A stretch of 64,000 nt of DNA from the NCBI RefSeq assembly GCF_024585285.1, contig NZ_CP040755.1:3844001-3908000 (forward strand). Direction: 5' to 3'. This DNA comes from Colwellia sp. M166. Lineage in GTDB: Bacteria; Pseudomonadota; Gammaproteobacteria; Enterobacterales; Alteromonadaceae. Each line of letters begins with the position of its first letter. The first letter of the stretch is position 1. Below are positions 56,308-64,000 of this stretch, one piece after another. Under the pieces are notes generated by a model. The model worked only from the letters and a program-made list of their open reading frames with translations. It was not told where the DNA came from and made no database searches. The translations under genes and the position numbers were made by a program.

Positions 56308-58590
56308 TTAAAATTGGTATCCAACGGTGAAAGATACTGTTCTTGGATCGCCGTAATAGCCAATTAACGTATTATCACCACCTAATCCTGGTGCATAGCC
56401 TCCATCTTCTAACGGCGCAACAAACTGATAACCACCAATCATATACTCTTCATCGGTTAAGTTTTTAACATGTAAACCTGCATTCCAGTTACTGTCATCA
56501 CTGTACCAAACCACACTAATGTTAGCTAAACCGTAGCCATCCTGTGTTAATAAACTATCTTCCTCGAACAAGACATAATCATCTCTGTAGTAATAACTTG
56601 CATTAATAATAAAGTCACCAACAGTTGATTCAATGGTGTAATTTACGCCAAGATTAAAGGTGTAGTCAGGCGTATTTGAAATTGAGAATCTATCTGATTT
56701 ATCAAACTCTTCACCAGTAACTGGGTCGGTATCGATAACATCTTTAAATTCAGAATCAATAAAACCAAAGCTCGCTGATAACATTAAGTCATCAGTTGCT
56801 AGATATGTAAATTCAGCCTCGATACCTGTTGCATCAGAACTACCAATATTACCTAAGCGTTGATTTAAAACACTCGCATCTTCACTTGGCAATACCGAAA
56901 TGTATTGACGGTCTTTATGATCAAGTGAGAATAATGTGATATTGGCACGTAAGCGGTTTTCTAACCACTCACTCTTCATACCGATTTCAAATGAATCAAC
57001 ATCTTCTGGGTTTGCTGCTGGCTCTGCAGCTGTTGCACGGGGGTTAAAAGTACCTGATTTAAAGCCTTGTGCAAAACTGGTAAAAAACATTAAGTCGTTA
57101 CTGGCTTGATATTCAACGCCAATACGCGGAGTAAATTTAGACCAGTCTTTTTCATCATCAAGTACAATGGGGACTAATTCACCTTCTGGTCGAACATAGC
57201 CATCCACCCAACCTGATTCAGGGTAAACAGTATCAAAGATTAAACCATTGCGAACTAAGGCTGCTTTTTCATCTTTAGTGTAACGAGCACCGGCAGTAAC
57301 TGACCACTTTTCTGATAGCTCATAGCTAAATTGAGCATACGCCGCGGTACTTTTTGAGTTACTACAACCACTAACCTCACGGGTTAACCCCGGAGTACCG
57401 AAAGCTGTTTTTCCAAGCTCTTCTAAAATAGCCTCAAATTGTCCACAGGACTCGCCATCATAATAATATAAACCTGAAACAAACTTATAATTGTCACCGG
57501 TGTTGTTTAGTTGAATTTCATGTGTTTTTTGCTTGTCGTCATAAATTGCAGGAACATCAAAAATTCTTAAAGCAGTATTATCAAAATCGATATTGGTTGG
57601 CGAGTAACTATCACGTGATGAAAAAACATACTTGAGTGTCGTGGCATCACTCACATCCCATTTTGCCGTAAAGCTAATACCTTCTAGCTCAACTTCATTC
57701 CAAGTGGGTAAACTGGTGTATGAATCGTAAAAATCATCCGGTACGGGTGCATCAGTTAATTTACTTGGCAGTAAACGATAACCCCCTTTAGCGTTTGAAT
57801 CATCAGTTGTTTTGTCCCAATCTAAACTGAAAAGTAAATCATCGCTGGCATGATATTCAAGGCTAATACGGCTTGCCATTAGATCTTTATTGTAGTTTTC
57901 TTTATCTTGATTGGGTAAGTCAGAAGTTAAAAATTCACCGTAGCCATCGCGTTGCATGCTGGCTAAACCAAAACCAACATAAAGTTTGTCAGCAATTATT
58001 GGGTATTGACCGGTTAATTTTATATCTTTTTGATTGTACTGACCCACGGTTCCTTGAATTTTAAACTCGGCATCACCGGACATTTCTTTCGTGACATATT
58101 TTATTGCGCCACCTATGGTGTTTTTCCCGTAAAGGGTACCTTGAGGTCCGCGTAATACTTCAACGCGTTCAATGTCGAGTAAATCAAGCACTGCACCTTG
58201 TGGACGAGCAATGTAAACATCATCGATATAAATACCAACACCAGCTTCGTAACCCCATAACGGGTCTTGTTGGCCAACACCACGAATAAATGCTGTGATT
58301 GTTGAGTTAGTGCCACGGCTGCGTTGCAACGTGGTATTTGGAGAAAACTGTTGTACTTCAGTGATTGTTTCAATGCCTCTTTCTGATAATTCATCGGCAC
58401 TTAATGAGGTCATAGTAACAGGCACTTCTTGCAAACTTTCAACAGATTTACGCGCAGTAACTTCAATACGCTCTAATGTTGGATCATCTTTTAGCGCTCG
58501 ATCAACTTCTGCCGCCATAAGATTTTGACTAGCGAGAACCGCTGAAATGGTTATGGCTAAATAACTCAACTTTCCAGTATAACGTTTCAT
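56308..58590 (-). CDS. TonB-dependent outer-membrane receptor
   Basis: This 760-residue protein has a signal peptide (cleavage after LMA, near residue 27), a TonB box region (LERIEVTARK), a plug domain with IRGVGQQDP, GVGIYIDDVYIARPQGA and VEVLRGPQGTLYGKNTIGGAI, and a 22-strand barrel. It ends in FTVGYQF, the usual C-terminal aromatic. The plug type (IYIDDVYIARPQGA) is common in receptors annotated for siderophores, sterols or complex carbohydrates. No SusD or transporter partner and no clear Fur box is seen, so the substrate is open. Confidence 0.93.
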   Translation of the reverse strand: MKRYTGKLSYLAITISAVLASQNLMAAEVDRALKDDPTLERIEVTARKSVESLQEVPVTMTSLSADELSERGIETITEVQQFSPNTTLQRSRGTNSTITAFIRGVGQQDPLWGYEAGVGIYIDDVYIARPQGAVLDLLDIERVEVLRGPQGTLYGKNTIGGAIKYVTKEMSGDAEFKIQGTVGQYNQKDIKLTGQYPIIADKLYVGFGLASMQRDGYGEFLTSDLPNQDKENYNKDLMASRISLEYHASDDLLFSLDWDKTTDDSNAKGGYRLLPSKLTDAPVPDDFYDSYTSLPTWNEVELEGISFTAKWDVSDATTLKYVFSSRDSYSPTNIDFDNTALRIFDVPAIYDDKQKTHEIQLNNTGDNYKFVSGLYYYDGESCGQFEAILEELGKTAFGTPGLTREVSGCSNSKSTAAYAQFSYELSEKWSVTAGARYTKDEKAALVRNGLIFDTVYPESGWVDGYVRPEGELVPIVLDDEKDWSKFTPRIGVEYQASNDLMFFTSFAQGFKSGTFNPRATAAEPAANPEDVDSFEIGMKSEWLENRLRANITLFSLDHKDRQYISVLPSEDASVLNQRLGNIGSSDATGIEAEFTYLATDDLMLSASFGFIDSEFKDVIDTDPVTGEEFDKSDRFSISNTPDYTFNLGVNYTIESTVGDFIINASYYYRDDYVLFEEDSLLTQDGYGLANISVVWYSDDSNWNAGLHVKNLTDEEYMIGGYQFVAPLEDGGYAPGLGGDNTLIGYYGDPRTVSFTVGYQF

Positions 58591-58805
58591 AATTTTCCCC
58601 GTGTTTTATATCTAATAAATCGCTAATTTACGCACTTTATTGTTTTTTATTGGTGTGGATAAAACTCTATAGTAAATTTGCCAGAAGATAATTTGTACTA
58701 TAGTAGTATGTCGACCCGATTATGATTTAAGTTGTTGTAATATATTGCTTATATTGATTTGCAATCGATAATATTTACTGTTTCTTTGCTTATACAACGC
58801 ATTTT

Positions 58806-59726
58806 TTATATTTTCCATGTCTCGAGCAAATATAAAATTGTGCTAATTGGTGTTTTAATAACAAATGGTGCTTCACTGCCACCGTTACTGAGTTCTGGGG
58901 CAACAGCAATACCGTGATCCATATTTTCAATTTCGATCAGTTCGACAGTGATTTGTTTATCCAGCCCTTGCCACTGGCTAATGGTATAGCCTGAATGTTC
59001 CGTGATCGTCGGCTGCTTTGTCGATTGACTTAATTGTGCCCAATGTCTGGCAAGGTACTGAGCATTTTTGGCATTAACCACAGAGTCTTGATTACCGGTC
59101 CATATTGATAGGGCCGGCCAGTGAGTTTGTGTACGGTTTATTTTTTTGACTAATTCTGTCAATTGCTCAGGCTCTTGCGATGGACCACTGCGCATACAGG
59201 CAATAGCGGTAATTAAATTATTTGCACAGGGATAGGGGATACCTGCGACAATGGCACCGGCAGTAAAAATCTCTGGATAATTAACTAGCATTGAACTTGC
59301 CATCGCGCCACCGGCTGATAACCCTATGATGTAGATATTGTTAAAACTTTGTTCAGCATTTACCGTGGTGATCATATTTTTTATTGACAGACTTTCACCT
59401 TGGTTTTTTTCAATATCCTGTTTAGAAAACCAATTAAAGCAGCCCTTAATATTGTTATTTTCGCTTTGTTGCGGAATCAGTAAGGAGAACTGCTTATGTT
59501 TTGCTAGCGCGAGTAAACCAGTCTGCTGTGCAAGTACTTCTCCTTGCTGAACGCAACCATGCAATAGCACTATGAGATTGTTATTACTCTTAGCACCTTG
59601 AAAATAACTTGCGGTTAATTCGCCTGGGTTACTACCAAATTCGGTTAATACTGAGGACTCAGCTAAGCTGTTAACACTAAAAAAAAGGGTTAAAATGATA
59701 ATAAAAGCAGTTAAATGTTTAAGCAT
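58806..59726 (-). CDS. Secreted esterase, PHB depolymerase (LpqC/Fae-like) family
   Basis: This 306-residue alpha/beta hydrolase has a signal peptide (MLKHLTAFIIILTLFFSVNSLA). It shows the oxyanion LLHGCVQQG, the nucleophile in GLSAGGAMA, a Asp in WTGNQDSVVN and the His in ENMDHGIAV. The family includes extracellular polyhydroxybutyrate depolymerases and feruloyl esterases. I chose the ATG at 59726 with GGA upstream; an ATG four codons earlier has no such site. No substrate-binding or anchoring domain is attached. Confidence 0.85.
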   Translation of the reverse strand: MLKHLTAFIIILTLFFSVNSLAESSVLTEFGSNPGELTASYFQGAKSNNNLIVLLHGCVQQGEVLAQQTGLLALAKHKQFSLLIPQQSENNNIKGCFNWFSKQDIEKNQGESLSIKNMITTVNAEQSFNNIYIIGLSAGGAMASSMLVNYPEIFTAGAIVAGIPYPCANNLITAIACMRSGPSQEPEQLTELVKKINRTQTHWPALSIWTGNQDSVVNAKNAQYLARHWAQLSQSTKQPTITEHSGYTISQWQGLDKQITVELIEIENMDHGIAVAPELSNGGSEAPFVIKTPISTILYLLETWKI

Positions 59727-60018
59727 ATTAAATTCCATAGAGTAAGAAGCTAAGAAACGCAGTTTTTGATGTTAAACAGCATGGCGCATACAGCAAACTT
59801 ATTGAATGCTACTTTAGTTCCAGAGCTGTTATTAACTTATTATTTTAAAAGGTAAAAGTATATTTTTATCTGCCCAGCGGTAAAACTAAAGCTGAGTGAT
59901 ATTAGCCTTAATCTAAAGAGGTATACTTTAAAATATCGCAGATAAAATAAAGATAAAGTGGTTAAAACTATCATGCTGGATAAATGACGGCATTAATATT
60001 TCTGTGGCAGGATAAATT

Positions 60019-60318
60019 ATGATTAGCCAATATTTGTATGGCAAAGGTAGTGTTGAAAAAATTTTTGCTGATGATCTTAAAGGTAGTCGACATCAAAAGT
60101 TTACCGTTAAACTTAACAATAAAAAATCAGTGTTAGTTGTGCATAATATTGATATATCTCGGCGTATCAATAATTTAAATATTGGTGATAAAGTCGAGTT
60201 TTATGGAGTTTATCAATGGAATCGTTTTGGCGGCTTAGTGCATTGGACTCATAAAAATAACGCGTTAGCTGAGCACAAGGCGGGTTGGATAAAGCACAAT
60301 AATACGCTGTATCAATAG
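60019..60318 (+). CDS. DUF3465-family protein
   Basis: This 99-residue protein matches DUF3465: DDLKGSRHQKFTVKL, VVHNIDISRRI, GDKVEFYGVYQWN and GGLVHWTHK in order. The fold is likely an OB-type beta barrel. No signal peptide is present here, although many homologues appear to be secreted. Function unknown. Confidence 0.88.
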   Translation: MISQYLYGKGSVEKIFADDLKGSRHQKFTVKLNNKKSVLVVHNIDISRRINNLNIGDKVEFYGVYQWNRFGGLVHWTHKNNALAEHKAGWIKHNNTLYQ

Positions 60319-60408
60319 CCTTTATTCGTGGCGTTAGTATCAATAATTGCAGGTATTTTGGAGATAACTACCTGCTTTAGTACCATAACGAGTTAATTTA
60401 ACGCTTAA

Positions 60409-61854
60409 TTAAAGCTTGGTTAATGATATATCAAGAGCGTTTGCGATACCTTCACCGTAGGCTGGTGCTGCTTTTAAACAGTTACGAATATGACGTTTTT
60501 GTACTTCAATAGATGCGCCACCGATTGAAGCTGCAGTATTTGCAAAGAGCGCTTGCTGCTGCGCTGGAGTCATTAAGTTAAATAATGCACCAGGTTGTGA
60601 GTAGTAATCTTCATCTTCTCGATGGTCCCAATGCTTAGCAGAGCCAGATAAGCTTAAAGGTGGCTCTGAAAAGTCAGGTTGTTCTTGCCATTCACCTTGA
60701 CTATTTGGCTCGTAGCCAATGGTGCCACCATGATTACCGTCAACTCGCATAGCTCCATCTCGGTGATAACTGTGCACTGGACAACGTGGTGCATTGACAG
60801 GAATTGAACTATGGTTTACACCTAAACGATAACGTTGAGCATCGCCGTATGAAAATAATCGACCTTGCAGCATTTTATCGGGTGAAAAACTAATCCCGGG
60901 AACAATGTTAGCGGGGTTAAAGGCGGCTTGTTCAACTTCAGCAAAGTAGTTTTCAGGGTTTCTGTTTAACTCTAAAACACCAACATCAATCAGTGGGTAA
61001 TCACCGTGCGGCCATACTTTAGTTAAATCAAAAGGGTTGTATGGTGAGTTCTGTGCCTGTTCATCAGTCATGACTTGAATTTGTAATTGCCAAGAAGGTT
61101 TTTCACCGGCTTCTATAGTGTTATATAGATCAGCTTGATGACTTTCTCTGTCTTCACCAATGAGTTTATTCGCTTCGACGTCAGTTAAGTTTTTAATACC
61201 TTGATTGGATCTGAAGTGAAACTTCACCCAAAAACGTTCATTGTCAGCATTAATTAAGCTAAACGTGTGGCTACCAAAGCCATGCATATGACGATAGCTA
61301 GCCGGGATCCCACGTTCACTCATCACGATAGTCACTTGATGTAATGCTTCTGGTAACGAAGTCCAAAAGTCCCAATTGTTTTGAGCGCTACGCATATTAG
61401 TACGGGCATCACGTTTTACGGCATGGTTTAAATCAGGAAATTTTAGTGGGTCACGGAGGAAAAAAACCGGAGTGTTGTTGCCAACTAAATCCCAGTTGCC
61501 TTCTTCAGTATAAAACTTTAAAGCAAAGCCTCTGATATCACGTTCAGCGTCAGCAGCACCACGTTCGCCGGCAACGGTACTAAAGCGAGCAAAAAATTCA
61601 GTCTGTTTACCAACATCAGAAAATATTTTTGCTTTGGTATATTGACTGATGTCGTGTGTTACGGTGAAAGTACCATAAGCGCTAGAGCCTTTGGCGTGCA
61701 TGCGCCTTTCAGGGATAACCTCACGATCAAAATGCGCTAACTTTTCTAAAAACCAAACATCTTGTAGTAACTGCGGACCGCGTTTACCTGCTGTCATAAT
61801 ATTTTGATTGTCAGCAACAGGACAACCTGCACTGGTGGTAAGTTTTTTCTTCAT
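60409..61854 (-). CDS. katA: Catalase (haem, small-subunit type)
   Basis: The enzyme breaks hydrogen peroxide into water and oxygen. The 481-residue protein has the catalytic His in [13 protein letters not shown], the catalytic Asn in [10 protein letters not shown] and the proximal haem Tyr in [14 protein letters not shown]. Length and motifs fit small-subunit clade 3 catalases. I chose the ATG at 61854 with AAAGG eight bases upstream; a GTG three codons earlier does not fit it. A perfect OxyR half-element lies 91 bases upstream, so peroxide induction is expected. fur is the next gene upstream on the same strand but a terminator lies between. Confidence 0.96.
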   Translation of the reverse strand: MKKKLTTSAGCPVADNQNIMTAGKRGPQLLQDVWFLEKLAHFDREVIPERRMHAKGSSAYGTFTVTHDISQYTKAKIFSDVGKQTEFFARFSTVAGERGAADAERDIRGFALKFYTEEGNWDLVGNNTPVFFLRDPLKFPDLNHAVKRDARTNMRSAQNNWDFWTSLPEALHQVTIVMSERGIPASYRHMHGFGSHTFSLINADNERFWVKFHFRSNQGIKNLTDVEANKLIGEDRESHQADLYNTIEAGEKPSWQLQIQVMTDEQAQNSPYNPFDLTKVWPHGDYPLIDVGVLELNRNPENYFAEVEQAAFNPANIVPGISFSPDKMLQGRLFSYGDAQRYRLGVNHSSIPVNAPRCPVHSYHRDGAMRVDGNHGGTIGYEPNSQGEWQEQPDFSEPPLSLSGSAKHWDHREDEDYYSQPGALFNLMTPAQQQALFANTAASIGGASIEVQKRHIRNCLKAAPAYGEGIANALDISLTKL

Positions 61855-61944
61855 GATAGACACCTTTGACTAATTTTTTATATTGACAGCATTAGCATAG
61901 TTGAATAATTCACATATAGTAAATTGATTGATTATATGATTACG

Positions 61945-61959
61945 ATAGGTTTTACCTAT
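61945..61959. promoter_or_regulatory. OxyR-type binding element upstream of katA
   Basis: ATAGGTTTTACCTAT fits ATAGnTnnnAnCTAT at every fixed position. The second element expected seven bases away is only partly recognisable on the upstream side. The position, 91 bases before the katA ATG, suits an activator site. Confidence 0.6.
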
Positions 61960-62041
61960 TTATATGGTAAGCAGAGGAGGGAAATAGTTAATTACGCATG
62001 CAGGAGGTATGGTTAATATTAAATAGACTTTATTTGAAAAT

Positions 62042-62074
62042 AAAAAGCCCTAATTAAATAAATAATTAAGGCTT
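62042..62074 (-). terminator. Intrinsic terminator of fur
   Basis: AAGCC-TTAATTA pairs with TAATTA-GGGCTT on the minus strand with one bulge, followed by T5. Confidence 0.75.
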
Positions 62075-62100
62075 AAAATTTTAATTTTTTTAGTCGTCAA

Positions 62101-62544
62101 TTAAAATTGAGATTTACGGTATTTTTCGCATGCTACTTCGTCTTCACATTCACCGTACAAATATAAACTGTGATTAGTCAGTTTTACTTTATGCGACTTA
62201 GCAATATCTTCTTGGCGTTGCTCAATAACATCATCTTCAAACTCAACCACTTTGCCACAATTTAGACAAACTAAATGGTCATGATGTTTTTTGTGGCTTA
62301 ATTCAAATACTGATTTACCACCTTCAAAATGATGGCGAGTAACAATACCAGCATCATCGAACTGGTTTAATACACGATATACCGTGGCTAAACCAATTTC
62401 TTCATGCTGTTCAAGTAAAATCTTATATACATCTTCAGCACTGATGTGTTGGTTGTTTGGATTTTGTAAAATGGCCAATATTTTAATGCGCGGCAGAGTG
62501 ATCTTTAATCCGGCTCTCTTTAATTCTTCATTTTGTTCAGGCAT
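62101..62544 (-). CDS. fur: Ferric uptake regulator Fur
   Basis: Fur represses iron-uptake genes when bound to Fe2+. The 147-residue protein has the winged helix with ISAEDVYKILLEQ and GLATVYRVLNQFDDAG, the metal site HKKHHDHLVCLNCGKVVEFED (His and Cys ligands), and a second cysteine pair in CEDEVACEKY. This matches canonical gammaproteobacterial Fur. A divergent DUF4442 gene shares the upstream region, which contains a possible Fur box for self-control. Confidence 0.97.
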   Translation of the reverse strand: MPEQNEELKRAGLKITLPRIKILAILQNPNNQHISAEDVYKILLEQHEEIGLATVYRVLNQFDDAGIVTRHHFEGGKSVFELSHKKHHDHLVCLNCGKVVEFEDDVIEQRQEDIAKSHKVKLTNHSLYLYGECEDEVACEKYRKSQF

Positions 62545-62621
62545 TTATTTAAATCTCTACATCGGGCTTTCAATTTAGTGAAAATTATAGGAGGTTATGC
62601 GCTAGGTTGAAAGAGCTAGTT

Positions 62622-62640
62622 GTAAATGATTATCTATTTT
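62622..62640. promoter_or_regulatory. Possible Fur box
   Basis: GTAAATGATTATCTATTTT matches the 19-bp Fur consensus at about 12 positions, including the core AATGAT-AT. It lies in the fur/DUF4442 intergenic region. Confidence 0.35.
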
Positions 62641-62758
62641 GTTGGTTTTATTGGCTTAAAGCGTCATAATATTTATTCTGGTCTGATGAGTTTTACGATA
62701 TAAACCATACGCTTTATATGGATACTTATATTTTTATGTTGCTTTTGAAGGAAATTAG

Positions 62759-63217
62759 ATGTTTAAAAAAGCTTGGCAAATGAAATTTTTATTAAATATT
62801 TGGCCACCGTTTCTATTTACTGGTATTCGCATTGTTGATATTTCTGAGGATTTTCGCAAAGCCAAAGTCCGCTTAAAGTTAAGTGTTTTTAATAAGAATG
62901 CCGTTGGTGTTCATTTTGGCGGTTCATTATACGCCATGACAGATCCCTTTTGCATGCTGATGGTGATGTCGCGCTTAGGAAAAGATTATATTGTTTGGGA
63001 TAAGTCGGCAGATATTGATTATATCAAACCGGGTAAAGGAACAGTCACCGCTGAGTTCTTGATCACCGATGCCTTGATTGAAGATATTTTACTAAATACT
63101 GCACAAGGAGAAAAGTACCTGCCTGAAATCCCGGTTTATGTTAAGGATGCCGAAGGTGAAATTGTCGCTAAACTCAATAGAAAATTGTACATACGTCGAA
63201 AAGTATCGGCTCAATAG
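62759..63217 (+). CDS. DUF4442-family hotdog thioesterase-like protein
   Basis: This 152-residue protein has the DUF4442 pattern: FNKNAVGVHFGGSLYAMTDP in the helix-strand core, then YIVWDKSADIDYIKPGKGTV. The hotdog fold and the N/H-x-x-G core suggest acyl-CoA or acyl-ACP thioesterase activity, with an unknown substrate. AAGGA lies six bases upstream of the ATG. It is divergent from fur; any iron control is speculative. Confidence 0.85.
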   Translation: MFKKAWQMKFLLNIWPPFLFTGIRIVDISEDFRKAKVRLKLSVFNKNAVGVHFGGSLYAMTDPFCMLMVMSRLGKDYIVWDKSADIDYIKPGKGTVTAEFLITDALIEDILLNTAQGEKYLPEIPVYVKDAEGEIVAKLNRKLYIRRKVSAQ

Positions 63218-63357
63218 TTGAAGTAAAACAAACAATGGTTAGATTTTATCTAATGACCGGATGATTGGTGACAACATGATTGTTATTGTGCATAATTTTT
63301 ATTTATACTCTGGTGTTATTAAAACTCAGTTTTTATTTTAATCGGGATGATTACAAT

Positions 63358-64000
63358 ATGATGATTCAACTTTCTTTAGCAAAAAAAATAAATATTATCT
63401 TAATTTTATTTGCCATTATCTTTCTCAGTACTACAGTAGTTTTTTTCTGGTTTGATGAAAAAGCACTGAGTGAGAAGTTTGTAAAAAATAATCTTGAAAA
63501 TCTCGCATTGAATTATTTTGATTCGATTAATACTATGATGATCACGGGCACTGCCGCTAATCGTAAAATTGCTCAACAAAAAGCACTTAGCCAAGAAGAA
63601 ATCGTTGAAGCCCGAATTATCAGAGCGCCGGCATTAATTAAAACGTTTGGTAAAGGTTTTGATGATCAAGCGGCAAATAATAACTTTGAACGCAGTGGCT
63701 TGCTGGGCAATAAGGAATTTAAGCATATTAAGCAAGATGGCAAAAATATGATGAGCTTTATCATGCCTATTCATGCGAGTAGCGACTATCGCGGCACTAA
63801 TTGTTTAACTTGTCATCAAGTGCCTGAGAATGAAATTCTCGGTGCTGTTAAAATTACGTATGATTTAACGACCGTGGATAAAGAAATAAATGAATCAATT
63901 ATTCAAGCAGGTCTTCTACAGTTAATTATCACTGTGGTCTGTTTTGGTTTGCTGAGCTTTATGTTCAGTAAATTGGTTATTTCACGTTTACGTCGTTTAA
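63358..64000 (+). CDS. Chemoreceptor-like protein with periplasmic haem-c motif, 3' end missing
   Basis: I translated 214 codons; the gene runs off the right edge. A first membrane helix (residues 12-31) is followed by a periplasmic domain of about 150 residues and a second helix (186-206) leading into SRLRRL, the typical entry to a HAMP domain. The periplasmic domain carries CLTCH at 149-153, a classic c-type haem attachment site, with GTAANRK and EARIIRAP as seen in the DUF3365/haem sensor type. The rest should hold a methyl-accepting or other signalling domain outside the window. It could sense redox state, oxygen or NO. GGGA upstream supports the ATG at 63358. Confidence 0.8.
   Translation, partial: MMIQLSLAKKINIILILFAIIFLSTTVVFFWFDEKALSEKFVKNNLENLALNYFDSINTMMITGTAANRKIAQQKALSQEEIVEARIIRAPALIKTFGKGFDDQAANNNFERSGLLGNKEFKHIKQDGKNMMSFIMPIHASSDYRGTNCLTCHQVPENEILGAVKITYDLTTVDKEINESIIQAGLLQLIITVVCFGLLSFMFSKLVISRLRRL

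Overview
The window looks like a stretch of chromosome from an AT-rich marine gammaproteobacterium. The protein set and gene order suggest Alteromonadales, most probably Colwelliaceae (Colwellia or Thalassotalea-like), although this rests on recalled family resemblance and no search was run. Most genes are single-copy housekeeping or metabolic genes. No rRNA, tRNA, CRISPR array or prophage was seen. Two genes run off the ends: a ureohydrolase at the left edge and a haem-c chemoreceptor at the right edge.

Layout. 1-7.6 kb: ureohydrolase (partial), topA, an IS982-family insertion sequence with a frameshifted transposase, an RRF_GI-family protein, a membrane-anchored coiled-coil protein and cysB. 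7.7-13 kb: sdaA, nudL and pabB in the same order as in E. coli, then a class I fumarase facing away. 13-24.4 kb: a secreted S9 peptidase, a lipoprotein, rmuC, a diguanylate cyclase, a Na+-dependent symporter, a cytochrome b561 convergent with a cytochrome c', and a voltage-gated ion channel with an acidic filter. 24.9-32.7 kb: a TPR hybrid sensor kinase, an XRE/membrane-protein pair, a LysE/DUF962 pair, DUF6435 and a CstA-type permease. 32.7-38 kb: a gene-poor accessory interval with hypothetical proteins, insertion-sequence fossils, dispersed repeats, a frameshifted gene and an HTH-DUF4177 regulator preceded by five 11-bp repeats. 38.1-44.3 kb: metA-metH under tandem MetJ boxes, then radA. 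44.7-54.4 kb: a two-PilZ protein, serB divergent from ytjB, and the minus-strand run prfC, argS, an HDOD protein and a TatD hydrolase. 55-64 kb: a small membrane protein, a NarL-type regulator, a TonB receptor, an esterase, DUF3465, a catalase with an OxyR-like site, fur, a DUF4442 thioesterase and the chemoreceptor.

How the genes fit together. The methionine genes form one transcription unit: the metH GTG overlaps the end of metA and MetJ boxes sit upstream. The catalase and fur form an oxidative-stress and iron block. Signalling is well represented (diguanylate cyclase, double PilZ, hybrid kinase, NarL regulator, HDOD, chemoreceptor), but the window does not show that these genes act together.

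The most interesting signals are these: the 11-bp-phased repeat array before the HTH-DUF4177 gene; the channel filter TFEDWTD, which resembles calcium-selective designs; the IS982 copy, which landed in a stop codon and rebuilt it; and a set of small dispersed repeats and IS fossils concentrated at 28-38 kb. No complete, clearly new multi-gene system was found.
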